Below are positions 32,999-41,653 of a stretch of DNA of 64,000 bases, one piece after another. The position numbers were made by a program, and so were the translations under genes. Positions within the stretch are counted from its first letter, which is position 1. The number at the start of each line of letters is the position of its first letter. Source of the stretch: an uncultured Collinsella sp. (lineage in GTDB: Bacteria > Actinomycetota > Coriobacteriia > Coriobacteriales > Coriobacteriaceae). The stretch spans positions 11,515 to 75,514 of the forward strand of contig CAUAWV010000005.1 in NCBI GenBank assembly GCA_958433005.1, in the 5' to 3' direction. The notes under the pieces are model-generated. The model searched no databases. It saw only the letters and a program-made list of their open reading frames with translations, and was not told the origin of the DNA.

Positions 32999-34459
32999 TT
33001 AGAAACCCTGGCCGTAGCCCTGGCCCTGGCCCTGCTGGCCGAGCAGCTCCTCCAGGTACTGGCGCAGCTGCTCATCGGTAATACCGCCGTTGCCAGTGTC
33101 GGTTGCACTGTCGTTCTGCTGCTGGTTCTGCAGTTCCTCGTCGGAGCCCAGCTCGACGGTGACCTTCTTCTCTTCCTTGCCGCGCATGAGCGTGATTTCG
33201 ACCTTCTCGCCCACCTCGTGGCTGCGTAGTGCGATGATCAGGCCATCGGCGCTCGTAATCTCGTCGTCGCCCAGCTTGGTGATGACGTCGCCCTCCTGAA
33301 TGCCGGCCTTGGCGGCGGGACCATCCTCAACGACGCTCGCCACATACGCGCCGCTATCGGTGCTCAGCTTGTTGGTACGGGCGTTGAGCGCGTTGACGCT
33401 CGAAAGCGTGGCGCCCATGTACGGATGCACCGGCGTCTTACCGTCGATAATCTGGTCGGCAATGTTCTTGGCGTAGTTAACCGGAATGGCAAAGCCCACG
33501 CCCGAGCTGGAGCCCGAATAGCTCTCGATGAGCGAGTTGATACCCACGAGCTCGCCGTTGTCGTTAACGAGCGCGCCGCCGGAGTTGCCCGGGTTGATGG
33601 CGGCATCGGTCTGGATCATGTTGGCATAGATGGTGTTACCGCTGGTAGAGCTCATGGCCGTGGAGCGATACAGCGCCGACACGATGCCCGTGGATACAGA
33701 TTGCTCGTTGCCAAACGGCGAGCCGATCGCCATAACCCACTCGCCCACGTTGAGCTTGGAGGAGTCACCAATCTCGATCGGGGTGAGCTTGGAAGCATCG
33801 GCGTCCTTGAGCTTGATGACGGCCAGGTCGCTCGAGGCATCGTTGCCCACGAACTCGGCCTCGTACGTAGTGCCGTCATCCATGGTCACCACGTACTGAT
33901 CGTAGCCATCGACCACGTGGTTGTTGGTGAGAATGTGGCCCTCGGTATCGAGTACTACGCCCGAGCCGACGCTGCCCGAGTTATTCGAATCGTCAGCAGA
34001 CTGCGAAAGTGAGCCATTCTGGCTACCGCTCGAAGTAGCGGTAATGGAGACCACAGAGGGCAGGGCCTTGGCAGAAACGGCCTCGGCCAGCGTGGTGTCC
34101 TCGGAATCAATCGTAATCTTTTGCGTCGATGAACCCGAAGCACCCGCCGTCACGGCATTCTTTCCGCCGCCAATGTTGAGCGTGCCACTCATAATGAGCG
34201 CAATGACCAGCAGGGCGCCGCAGGCACAGCCGGCGAGTGCCGTAATAAAGATCGGCAGCTTTTTGGTCTTAGTCTTGACCACTGTGTGCTTGTTTACAAC
34301 CTGCTGGCTGCCCAGCGGCTTTCCGGTCTGCGTGTCGTAGGCCTGCACGTAGGGAATGTTGCTGTCGGCAGGCGTCGACTCTACCTGCACACGCGGCTGC
34401 TGTTGGGTCTCGCCGGCGTTGCCCGCATCCTGGGGACGCTGGGAATCGTTCTCGCTCAT
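32999..34459 (-). CDS. HtrA/DegP-like membrane-anchored serine protease (486 aa)
   Basis: Surface quality-control protease. A charged cytoplasmic N-terminus with tandem-Q stretches leads into one transmembrane helix at about 68-92. The trypsin-like domain has His181 (LTNNHVV), Asp211 (SSDLAVIKL) and Ser293 (GNSGGAL). A single PDZ domain follows at about 355-445. The tail is Gln/Gly-rich (GQQGQGQGYGQGF). The ATG at 34459 has AAAGGATC upstream; the longer frame of 13 codons has no better site. A G/C hairpin sits about 30 bp before the start. Confidence 0.95.
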   Translation of the reverse strand: MSENDSQRPQDAGNAGETQQQPRVQVESTPADSNIPYVQAYDTQTGKPLGSQQVVNKHTVVKTKTKKLPIFITALAGCACGALLVIALIMSGTLNIGGGKNAVTAGASGSSTQKITIDSEDTTLAEAVSAKALPSVVSITATSSGSQNGSLSQSADDSNNSGSVGSGVVLDTEGHILTNNHVVDGYDQYVVTMDDGTTYEAEFVGNDASSDLAVIKLKDADASKLTPIEIGDSSKLNVGEWVMAIGSPFGNEQSVSTGIVSALYRSTAMSSTSGNTIYANMIQTDAAINPGNSGGALVNDNGELVGINSLIESYSGSSSGVGFAIPVNYAKNIADQIIDGKTPVHPYMGATLSSVNALNARTNKLSTDSGAYVASVVEDGPAAKAGIQEGDVITKLGDDEITSADGLIIALRSHEVGEKVEITLMRGKEEKKVTVELGSDEELQNQQQNDSATDTGNGGITDEQLRQYLEELLGQQGQGQGYGQGF

Positions 34460-34488
34460 AGCTGCGATCCTTTCGTCAAATAACCAAA

Positions 34489-34512
34489 GGCCCGCCAAAC
34501 ATGTGGCGGGCC
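34489..34512 (-). terminator. Terminator upstream of htrA
   Basis: GGCCCGCC and GGCGGGCC with an eight-base loop, followed on the minus strand by TTTGGTTATTTG. It lies 30 bp before the htrA start. It may end the protease-cassette transcript or act as an attenuator in the htrA leader. Confidence 0.7.
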
Positions 34513-34631
34513 ATCATTGTTCACGTCGAGTTGTACCCCAAGCTGGGCAGTCCCGAGCACTAGATGCCAAGATTTCAGCTTTGCTTAAGTAATGACATGC
34601 TTATAGGCCAATTCGTTTTATGCCGTCATGT

Positions 34632-35216
34632 CTATTCGATATAACAGTCGATAGCAAAGCTATATGTTGAATCGTTAATGAAGTCCGTAATCGTCGCGCC
34701 CATGCCTGATCCGCACGTCCACTTATCTTTCTCCGCGTCGTATGGCGTTGGCTCCCACCCCGTTTCATATGATGCTTCGCTTTCCGTGAAGTTATTCATC
34801 ACGTATTTATCCTTCTGCATGAGCGCGTACCAAGCGTTTGCATACATCACAAGCGGATCGATTTGGACTATCGAGTACTTTCCGGAACGAATCTCAATTT
34901 CTGTTTTATCGTTATAATAAGCGACTGTGAGCTCAATCTTGGCAAGCAGCGGCAACGTTTCGTCTGATTCCCTCTGGATTGTTATGACATCACCGGCCAT
35001 AGCGTCGGCAGACACAGTTTTGCTCTCTGGCGTGAAAATAGTCTCTCTGCTTCTTGTTCGCGTTTTTTCATTGCCATTTTCATCTCTGACCACCGTGTCG
35101 ACCACGAGCGTCAATCGCTTCTGAGCGTCCGGCAACTCCACGGCTTCTGCCATCCCGGCTCGCATCAAAATAGGAGCCCCCGCCATCAGACCTAAGAACT
35201 GCTTTCTATCAATCAT
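34632..35216 (-). CDS. Unknown exported protein of the protease cassette (194 aa)
   Basis: Not recognised. The N-terminus MIDRKQFLGLMAGAPILMRA resembles a Tat signal with RK in place of the twin arginines, or a short Sec signal. The rest (about 165 residues) is rich in Asp, Glu and Thr with beta-strand-like alternation (VVDTVVRDENGNEKTRTRSR) and no cysteine pair beyond two near the end. It is the third gene of a cassette, starting 3 bp after its upstream neighbour's stop. Base composition is lower in GC than the flanks, suggesting acquisition. Possibly a cargo, inhibitor or substrate of the protease; that is speculation. Confidence 0.7.
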   Translation of the reverse strand: MIDRKQFLGLMAGAPILMRAGMAEAVELPDAQKRLTLVVDTVVRDENGNEKTRTRSRETIFTPESKTVSADAMAGDVITIQRESDETLPLLAKIELTVAYYNDKTEIEIRSGKYSIVQIDPLVMYANAWYALMQKDKYVMNNFTESEASYETGWEPTPYDAEKDKWTCGSGMGATITDFINDSTYSFAIDCYIE

Positions 35217-35219
35217 TCT

Positions 35220-35576
35220 TCATTCCCCTTGTCTACTTGATTTGACTTTCTCAGCTGAATGGGGATACAGAACAGTCCCGTCAAGTTCCTTATCTTCCAC
35301 AAAAACTAGAATCCATTTATCACCTGCTTTCAACCCTGAGACATATCCGGAACTTGACTTACGGCGCATATCGATTCTCTTACGGCAACCACTTGGCATA
35401 AGCGCCTCAAATTGCCCGTTATGAACATCCGATAGAGCGCGCACCTCGACTGCAACAACCGTGTCGTTTTCTCCCCCATTAGTCGCCCTTAACAGAAAGA
35501 AGCTCGCTGCGGTGAGCAAAGCAAAGGAAAGCACCAATAGGAGCATTGCCCTTCGAATGAACTTGTCGCCGTTCAC
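35220..35576 (-). CDS. Small membrane-anchored protein of the protease cassette
   Basis: One transmembrane segment near the N-terminus (RRAMLLLVLSFALLTAASFF) followed by about 80 residues outside (VVAVEVRALSDVHNGQFEAL, ending SSRQGE). The start is uncertain: a GTG at 35576 lies 9 bp beyond the protease stop, while a TTG at 35597 would overlap the protease gene by 13 bp. No family recognised. It sits between the protease and the exported protein in a tight operon. Confidence 0.65.
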   Translation of the reverse strand: MNGDKFIRRAMLLLVLSFALLTAASFFLLRATNGGENDTVVAVEVRALSDVHNGQFEALMPSGCRKRIDMRRKSSSGYVSGLKAGDKWILVFVEDKELDGTVLYPHSAEKVKSSRQGE

Positions 35577-35584
35577 GAGTACAA

Positions 35585-36712
35585 TCAACCCTTGCAATAT
35601 GTGCCATCGTGAGACGTGTAAATTGATACGTCATATGGAAGAAACTGTAGCTGGTTTGTCCATCCATTCCAAACAACAAGCAGGTACTTCTTGGCATTCG
35701 AGTATGTGTTATGCATTGCCACGTAGCCCACAACTGCCATTGCGTGCCCGCTGCCATTTGACCGGAGCCTTCCAGAGAAAATACTCAGATTCCCCGAGTC
35801 GGTATTCACCCTAAAGGAATCCCATGACGGATACCAAACGAATGACGTCTCAAGCTCCTTGCCTCGTCTTGCACAAAACTCCTTTAAGGCCGGAGCGGGT
35901 TTATCAGGAGAAGTCTTGCCTTGAGTAAAGTACAGACCAGTCGCTTGATCATATTTCTTTTCTTCTTCTTCCCATGTCCCCGACAGCCTCCAAAGCTCCG
36001 AGTATAAATCGGACAATTTAAGGCGGTTCAAAGTCACATAGTGACTGCTAACTGCAAACATTGCCGAAACAGCGCAAGCATAAGTCCCCGTTTCTTTGAT
36101 AACTTCTGTTTGCGTTGGCGTTATTATTCCCGAAACCGTTTTGCTCGCATCAACAACATATCCCTGTTTATACAAATCCTTGGCAGATACAAAAACGTCA
36201 TCGAAATGTTCCGGCGATCCGCTGCGATTGCCTCCCGAGGACAATTTATTTGGTACTTTTTTTCCACTTGCGTCTAAAACAATGTTTTTATCTAAGTCGG
36301 CAACGCCAACAGTTAGCTCGTCAATCTTTAACGCAACGACGTTATCCGAGGATGCGAGGAGTGCAATTTCTTCGCTTGCACTCTCGATAGGTAAAAGAGC
36401 GTTCGGAGCCAAGCAGTATTCGCTGATCCACCAAGATCGCTCTGAATCAAATACGACGTAGCCATAGTTAACGTCATCCCGCTTCGCACGAACGATATAC
36501 CCGATTGATTCCCCATCGGAATTCACCATTTTTACTGGGTCACAAGCGGTCACCGGCTCATCCGATACATCATCAAAGAAAGCCTGCGCTTGCTCCACAG
36601 CTATTTGCGGTGTGACACGGACCAAGTCGTCGTCTCCAAAAACCAACCTTGGAGACATCAGGGCGGCAAGCAACACTATGAATCCGACAATCACCTTTCT
36701 CGAATAACGCAT
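35585..36712 (-). CDS. Secreted papain-like cysteine peptidase, C10/C39-like (375 aa)
   Basis: Signal peptide at 1-26 (VIVGFIVLLAALMSPRLVFG). Residues about 30-110 resemble the inhibitory pro-region of streptopain-type peptidases (GYIVRAKRDDVNYGYVVFDS). The catalytic domain has the cysteine Cys213 in GTYACAVSAMFA, the histidine His323 in GSGHAMAVVGY and a following Asn349 in VVWNGWT, in the right order for a papain-like triad. The ATG at 36712 has GGAGG 5 bp upstream. It is the first gene of a three-gene, AT-richer cassette. It may be an exported protease for host or bacterial proteins, or a maturation protease for its neighbours. Confidence 0.78.
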   Translation of the reverse strand: MRYSRKVIVGFIVLLAALMSPRLVFGDDDLVRVTPQIAVEQAQAFFDDVSDEPVTACDPVKMVNSDGESIGYIVRAKRDDVNYGYVVFDSERSWWISEYCLAPNALLPIESASEEIALLASSDNVVALKIDELTVGVADLDKNIVLDASGKKVPNKLSSGGNRSGSPEHFDDVFVSAKDLYKQGYVVDASKTVSGIITPTQTEVIKETGTYACAVSAMFAVSSHYVTLNRLKLSDLYSELWRLSGTWEEEEKKYDQATGLYFTQGKTSPDKPAPALKEFCARRGKELETSFVWYPSWDSFRVNTDSGNLSIFSGRLRSNGSGHAMAVVGYVAMHNTYSNAKKYLLVVWNGWTNQLQFLPYDVSIYTSHDGTYCKG

Positions 36713-36847
36713 TTCTTCCTCCATCCGTGTAGTAGGGAGATACGGTAACTAAATGATATTCGCTAGATAGTGTTATACGTTTGATATTGTTTTTACTGAC
36801 ACACTTTTAATCGGTGAAAGGTCTTCTTTTCGCCCTAAACGAGAAAA

Positions 36848-36873
36848 GGGTACTGGAGAAATCTCCGGTACCC
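36848..36873 (-). terminator. Terminator after the response-regulator gene
   Basis: GGGTACTGGAGA and TCTCCGGTACCC form a 12-bp stem with a two-base loop, followed by CTTTTCTCG on the minus strand. It lies 24 bp after the stop codon. Confidence 0.85.
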
Positions 36874-36896
36874 TCACATTGCCCTCTATTTACTTG

Positions 36897-37559
36897 CTAG
36901 TCCTTAAACAGATAGCCCACGCCGCGGACGGTGGTGATGTGCGCCGCGATCTGCGGGCCCACCTTGGAGCGGATGCGTCGGATATGCACGTCGACGGTGC
37001 GCGTACCGCCGCAGTACTCAAAGCCCCACACGCGGTGCAGCAGTACCTCGCGGCTGTAGGCGCGGTTGGGATGCGTCGCCAAAAAACTCAGCAGCGAGTA
37101 CTCCATCAGCGTCAGGTCAATGGGCTCGCTATCGAGTGTCACCTGGTAGGTGGCCAGGTTGATCTCAAGGTTATCGATGTTGAGCACATCATCGGAGGCG
37201 ACGGGCTCCTCCTCGCCCATCAGACGCTGTGCACGAGCCTTGAGCTCGTTGGGCGTCGCCGTGGGACATACAAAGTCGGCATGCGCATGATTCGGCAGGC
37301 GCAGGGTGCCGAGCGCCTCGTCGTCGACGATCACCAGCATGGGAACACCGCCGCGATCGTCGAGCCACTTGGCAATCTGATCGATGCGGTCGCTGCGGAT
37401 GCCATCGGAATCGAGGATCAGCAGGTCAAAGTCGTGCGCCGCAGTTGGCGAATCGGGGGTGGCCAGACTCACCTCGACACCCAGGGTGGTCGTCAAGCTG
37501 CGGGCAAACTCGTGGAAGCGCGTCGTGCGCGCCATGAACAGGGCACTCTTTTCGGACAT
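36897..37559 (-). CDS. OmpR-type winged-helix response regulator, GlnR-like (220 aa)
   Basis: The C-terminal half is a clear OmpR/PhoB DNA-binding domain (LTLMEYSLLSFLATHPNRAYS, GTRTVDVHIRRIRSKVG, TVRGVGYLF). The N-terminal receiver is degenerate: an Asp is present in LLILDSDG, but the acidic pair and the conserved lysine region are poor. No sensor kinase gene adjoins it. Actinobacterial GlnR has exactly this make-up and controls glnA; here glnA lies directly upstream in the same direction with a 50-bp gap. The ATG at 37559 has TTTGGAGG upstream. I infer a nitrogen-response regulator. Confidence 0.85.
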   Translation of the reverse strand: MSEKSALFMARTTRFHEFARSLTTTLGVEVSLATPDSPTAAHDFDLLILDSDGIRSDRIDQIAKWLDDRGGVPMLVIVDDEALGTLRLPNHAHADFVCPTATPNELKARAQRLMGEEEPVASDDVLNIDNLEINLATYQVTLDSEPIDLTLMEYSLLSFLATHPNRAYSREVLLHRVWGFEYCGGTRTVDVHIRRIRSKVGPQIAAHITTVRGVGYLFKD

Positions 37560-37609
37560 ATCGGCCTCCAAAGAAATGAGCTCAATCGTACTGGGACAAG
37601 CCAGCGCGA

Positions 37610-38947
37610 TTAGGAGTTCGCCAGGTAGTGCTTGATCTCCCATTCGGTGATCGTGGACTCAAACTTATGCCACTCGTCGCGCTTCTTTTTGAGGAAGAAG
37701 CTATGGATGTGCTCGCCGAGGGCATCCTTCATAAACTGCGAGTCCTCAAAGACGTCGAGTGCCTCTTTAAGCGAGCGCGGCAGCGGCGTATAACCGGCCT
37801 CGAGCATCTGGCGGTCGTTGAGCTTGAGCGTCTCGGCCGTGGCCTCGAGCGGGAGCTCCAGCTTGCGCTCGATGCCGTCGAGACCAGCCGCCAGCGTGAC
37901 GGCGTTGACCAGATACGGGTTGGCCATGGGATCGGGGCTACGAAGCTCGATGCGCGTGGACAGCTGCTTGCCGGGCTTGTAGACCGGGATACGAACCATG
38001 CTTGCGCGGTTGCGCAGGCCCCACGTGGCGTACTGCGGCACGGAGTCGCCACCCGTGGTGATGCGCTTGTACGAGTTGACGGTGGGGTTGGTGATGGCGC
38101 TGATCTCGCGCGCGTGCGCCAAGATACCGGCCATGTAGTGCTTGGCGACGTCGGAGAGATGGTACCTCTCGTCGGCCTCGCCCCAAAAGACGTTGTTGCC
38201 GTCGTGGTCGAACAGCGACTGATGCAAAAACATGGCGCTGCCGTCCTCGCCCGCCAACGGCTTGGGCATAAAGGAGGCGTGGCAACCGCTCTCGTAAGCT
38301 TGCTGTTTAATGATGAGCTTGGCCGTGGTAATGGCGTCGGACATGCTCAGGGCCTCGGCGTGGCGCAGGCTCATGCCGTGCTGCGAGCGACCGGCGGCGT
38401 GGAAGGTGTACTCCACGGGCACGGACATCTTCTCGAGCGTAAGGACCGTGTTGCGGCGCAGGTCGCGCGCGGCGTCGCTCACCGAAAGATCGAAGTAGCC
38501 CACGTTGTCGAGCGGCTCGGGCGTGCGCTCGTCGGGGAAATAGTAGTACTCCAGCTCGGCACCAACGTTGAGCAGGTAGCCGGCCTTCTCGGCCTTATGG
38601 AACATGCGACGCAGCGCAGCGCGCGGGTCGCCGGCGAAGGGCTCGCGATCGGGAGTGCACACGTCGCAGAACACACGGGCGACGCCGTTGTGGCTCGGAC
38701 GCCACGGCAAAATCTGGAAGGTCGAGGCATCAGGGAACGCCAGCATGTCGGCTTCCTCGGGCGTGGCAAAGCCCTCGATAGCGGAGCCGTCAAAGCCAAT
38801 ACCCTCCTCAAAAGCGACCTCGAGGTCCTCGGGGCTAATGGCAAAGTTCTTGAGGCGGCCGAGAATGTCGACAAACCACAGACGCACAAAGCGGATGTCA
38901 CGCTGCTCTACGGAGCGGAGTACGTAATCGATGTTCTGCTGGTTCAT
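37610..38947 (-). CDS. glnA: Glutamine synthetase, type I (445 aa)
   Basis: Assimilates ammonium into glutamine. Signature segments are present: DGSAIEGFA, AELEYYYF (first Glu of the metal site), FHAAGRSQHGMSLRHAEAL region, and NPTVNSYKR with the later IELRSPDPMANPYL. The length and the absence of the adenylylation-site tyrosine region mark the GS-I-alpha type, regulated by feedback rather than adenylylation. The ATG at 38947 follows GGGGAG. It is the first gene of an operon with the GlnR-like regulator. Confidence 0.96.
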   Translation of the reverse strand: MNQQNIDYVLRSVEQRDIRFVRLWFVDILGRLKNFAISPEDLEVAFEEGIGFDGSAIEGFATPEEADMLAFPDASTFQILPWRPSHNGVARVFCDVCTPDREPFAGDPRAALRRMFHKAEKAGYLLNVGAELEYYYFPDERTPEPLDNVGYFDLSVSDAARDLRRNTVLTLEKMSVPVEYTFHAAGRSQHGMSLRHAEALSMSDAITTAKLIIKQQAYESGCHASFMPKPLAGEDGSAMFLHQSLFDHDGNNVFWGEADERYHLSDVAKHYMAGILAHAREISAITNPTVNSYKRITTGGDSVPQYATWGLRNRASMVRIPVYKPGKQLSTRIELRSPDPMANPYLVNAVTLAAGLDGIERKLELPLEATAETLKLNDRQMLEAGYTPLPRSLKEALDVFEDSQFMKDALGEHIHSFFLKKKRDEWHKFESTITEWEIKHYLANS

Positions 38948-38986
38948 GTCGCTCCCCTTTCTTTCGGGCGGGTTTCGACTGGTCTA

Positions 38987-39007
38987 TATCGCAGATACTA
39001 TCGCAGA
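38987..39007. promoter_or_regulatory. Direct repeat in the glnA promoter region
   Basis: TATCGCAGA occurs twice with a 12-bp period, 40-60 bp upstream of the glnA start. A minus-strand TATAGA overlaps it. It may be a regulator site, possibly for the GlnR-like protein; it does not match the classical GlnR box well. Confidence 0.35.
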
Positions 39008-39073
39008 AAAATGTTTCCGCAGGGTTAAAGCGTATCAAGCGCTCAAAAAACGTGCGCGAACAGGCCGTCTGAC

Positions 39074-39568
39074 TTACGCGCGATCATAAAGGATCACTCC
39101 TTCGCGCTCGATTACCGCGGCAAGATCGGCATCAAGATGGTCGCTCGAGACAAGATCAACCTGCCTCCCAGTTTCTTTGCGCACCGCCTCACCAAACGCC
39201 GACAACGCGAAAAGACCAAAGCCCTGCTCGCGATCAACTTCGAGACGTAAGTCGATATCGCTATCGGCACGCGCTTCGCCACGGGCATACGATCCAAAAA
39301 GAATCACGGTTTTGATGGCGGGAATCGAGCTGGCTGCCTCGCGGACGGCGGACTCAATCTGGGCAGTATCCAAAATGCCCGCCGCGACGCTTTCGCTCGC
39401 AGAGCTTTTACCGAGTGAAGGAACAAACGGCAGTGAGCGCTCGCGCAGCATCTGTCTCATAAACATATTGACCGCAACAGACGAAGTCATGCCAAGTTCT
39501 TCGCACAGCTCGGCAAATGAATCTTTAATTGACGAGTCCACTCGCACACTCAGCACAGACGCAGCCAT
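39074..39568 (-). CDS. RelB/DinJ antitoxin domain fused to a MNT-type nucleotidyltransferase (164 aa)
   Basis: Residues 1-45 match the ribbon-helix-helix domain of RelB/DinJ antitoxins (SVRVDSSIKDSFAELCEELG, then MTSSVAVNMFMRQM). Residues about 68-164 are a minimal nucleotidyltransferase with G92-S93-x10-D104-x-D106 (FGSYARGEARADSDIDL) and a third acidic residue in RQVDLVS. Such domains act as antitoxins (MntA) by AMPylating HEPN toxins. No toxin gene, RelE-like or HEPN, adjoins it. It lies 42 bp downstream of a LacI gene, same strand. The combination of both antitoxin types in one chain is unusual. Confidence 0.88.
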   Translation of the reverse strand: MAASVLSVRVDSSIKDSFAELCEELGMTSSVAVNMFMRQMLRERSLPFVPSLGKSSASESVAAGILDTAQIESAVREAASSIPAIKTVILFGSYARGEARADSDIDLRLEVDREQGFGLFALSAFGEAVRKETGRQVDLVSSDHLDADLAAVIEREGVILYDRA

Positions 39569-39610
39569 GGATACCTCCTGTATGACATTGTCTATATATT
39601 ATCACACAGA

Positions 39611-40633
39611 CTAGCGCGAGGTCGAAGCGCGGTGTTCGATGTGGCCGGGGATCTCGATGCGCTTGGGGGCGAGCTTTGCGGCATCGCCCACCGTAGTGGT
39701 AACGATGTCGATACGCTCGGACAGGCGCTCGACTACGCGCTCGGCAATGGTAAGAGTGTCCTGCGCTGCCGTGGTCACACCGCCAAAGAGCACATGGTTC
39801 CAGGGGTAATCGTCAAACGTCGCAATCTTGAGGCCAGCCGGCAACGAAGGTCCCAACTGTGCCAGCGCCTCGGTCAGGCGCAGAAAGACCAGGCCGTTGA
39901 CGGCAATGAGGCCGAGCTTTTTGCCCGCATAGCCGCGGATGGTCTCGTCCAAGCGGCCAACGCCCGTGGCACCACCGTCGGCCAGGGTGACGACCTCACC
40001 CGCAAGGCCGCGGCGCGAAAGCTCGTCGGCAAAGGCCTCGGCGCGCTCGCGACGCACGGGGCTGTCATCGCTTGCCTCGGTGAGCAGGCACAGGCGCTCG
40101 CTGCCAGCAGCGGCCAAGGCGTCTACCAGGCCGGCAACCAGCTCACGGTTGTTGGAGGTCACCAGATCGATGCCGCCGGCGGCAACATCGCGGTCGAGCA
40201 GAACGACAGGCAGGCGTCCCGCGGCCGCGGCGATCGCCTCGTCGTTGCCGCCGCAGGTGTTAACGACGAGGCCGTCCACGCCGGCATCGATAAGCCTGGT
40301 GAGCGATTCGGCCTCCTTAGCAGGATCATTGCCGCTAACGGCCGTCATGAGCGAGCAGCCGCGCGCAGCGGCGCTGGCGGAAAGGTCCTCAAGCATGGCG
40401 CTGGAGAACGGGTTGCTAATGTCGGCCATGATCACGCCGATGAGATTGGTGCGCGAGCTGCGCAAATTACGCGCGGCGGCACGCGGGCGATAGCCGGTGC
40501 GCTCGATAACCGCCGCGATGCGGGCGCGGGTTTCCTCGGTCATCTGCCCGGGGCGGTTATTGAGGTAGCGCGAGACCGTGGCCGGGCTCACGCCCGCCTC
40601 GGCGGCAATGTCCTTGATTCTCATCTGCGCCAT
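39611..40633 (-). CDS. LacI family transcriptional regulator (340 aa)
   Basis: N-terminal helix-turn-helix and hinge (IKDIAAEAGVSPATVSRYL, then NLRSSRTNLIGVIMADI) followed by a periplasmic-binding-like sensor domain with NPFSS, VVLLDRD and FDDYPWNHVL. That last segment corresponds to the effector-binding region near the C-terminus. The ATG at 40633 (MAQMRIKD) has a GGGGTG site; the longer frame was not used. Its target is unclear: neighbours are a GntR gene and the antitoxin-like gene rather than sugar genes. Confidence 0.92.
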   Translation of the reverse strand: MAQMRIKDIAAEAGVSPATVSRYLNNRPGQMTEETRARIAAVIERTGYRPRAAARNLRSSRTNLIGVIMADISNPFSSAMLEDLSASAAARGCSLMTAVSGNDPAKEAESLTRLIDAGVDGLVVNTCGGNDEAIAAAAGRLPVVLLDRDVAAGGIDLVTSNNRELVAGLVDALAAAGSERLCLLTEASDDSPVRRERAEAFADELSRRGLAGEVVTLADGGATGVGRLDETIRGYAGKKLGLIAVNGLVFLRLTEALAQLGPSLPAGLKIATFDDYPWNHVLFGGVTTAAQDTLTIAERVVERLSERIDIVTTTVGDAAKLAPKRIEIPGHIEHRASTSR

Positions 40634-40753
40634 AGCGCACCCCGTTTCCCCATTGTCGGCAACCTGAGCCATTTTAGGCATTTATACGGACTGCCTACGC
40701 CACCAGAGCCGCAGAACGATCTTAATTTCACCGCAGCAAATAAAAGGGGCGAG

Positions 40754-41446
40754 TTAGATAGCCGAGTCTTTGGAAAGCTCGAAATAGTCGGGATGCAAGG
40801 CGATAACCGGGCCCTGCTCCTCGGGCATCAGGTGCAAGTGCGTCTCGGCAAGATAGCTCGCCGTGTCGGTATCGCCCCTCTTAATGGCCTCGAGAATCCG
40901 ACGATGTTGTCGACGAATCGGCTCCCAATCCAGATCCTGCGACACCATACGCAACCAGTTGTATCGCTCAAAATGCGTATTGATGCTCTTCATCCAATCC
41001 CACAACATGTGACGGCCGGCAATCACAAAACACGTCTCATGAAACAGGTTATCCAAGTCGAAAAAGCGACGCGTTTCGCGATGGTCGAGCGACTCGGACT
41101 CGGCAAGGATCTGCTCGAGCCGCTGCTTTTGCTCGGACGTGGCTGCCGAGCAGCATTTAATGAGCACGCTTCTCTCGAGTTTCTCGCGCAAGAAACAGGC
41201 GTTCTCGGCGCGCTCCATGCTGATTTTTGAGACATAGGTGCCGCTTTTGGGACGCGTTTCCACTAGCTCCTGCTCACGCAGGCGCACAAAGGACTCGCGA
41301 ATGGGCGTGCGCCCGATTCCCGTCTCCTTTTCCAGACCAATCGCCGAAAGGCGCGTGCCGGGCTTGAGCTCGGCATAGATGATCTTGGAGCGCAATGCGT
41401 TGTATGCCTGATCTTGCAGGCTCTGATAATGCTGGTGTTGTTCCAT
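40754..41446 (-). CDS. GntR family regulator, FadR/FCD subgroup (230 aa)
   Basis: N-terminal winged helix (YNALRSKIIYAELKPGTRLS, then TGIGRTPIRESFVRLREQEL) and an all-helical FCD ligand-binding domain with metal-site residues in DLDNLFHE and RRQHRRILEAI. FCD members sense small carboxylic acids. The ATG at 41446 follows GAGGG. It lies downstream of the Old Yellow Enzyme-type reductase gene in the same direction and may control it. Confidence 0.9.
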   Translation of the reverse strand: MEQHQHYQSLQDQAYNALRSKIIYAELKPGTRLSAIGLEKETGIGRTPIRESFVRLREQELVETRPKSGTYVSKISMERAENACFLREKLERSVLIKCCSAATSEQKQRLEQILAESESLDHRETRRFFDLDNLFHETCFVIAGRHMLWDWMKSINTHFERYNWLRMVSQDLDWEPIRRQHRRILEAIKRGDTDTASYLAETHLHLMPEEQGPVIALHPDYFELSKDSAI

Positions 41447-41564
41447 AAAGCCCTCGAATGAAGCCCACGGTTTGTCGAATATCACCACGTAATACTACCG
41501 CATCCCCCATCCCCTCAATTGCGGTGAAAGAGGGGGTGCTCACGTCGCCAGCACCGCAAGAGCA

Positions 41565-41599
41565 AGCGGTGGCATCCCGAAACCCGGGACACCACCGCT
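41565..41599. terminator. Hairpin between the reductase and GntR genes
   Basis: AGCGGTGGcaTCCC and GGGAcaCCACCGCT form a stem with a short loop, 55 bp after the reductase stop. The T-run (ATTTTG) is on the plus-strand side, so it is a poor terminator for the leftward genes. Confidence 0.5.
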
Positions 41600-41653
41600 A
41601 TTTTGCTATCGGATGGCGCAGAGACGCCCCCTCCCCACGCACCAAGGGGTTGA

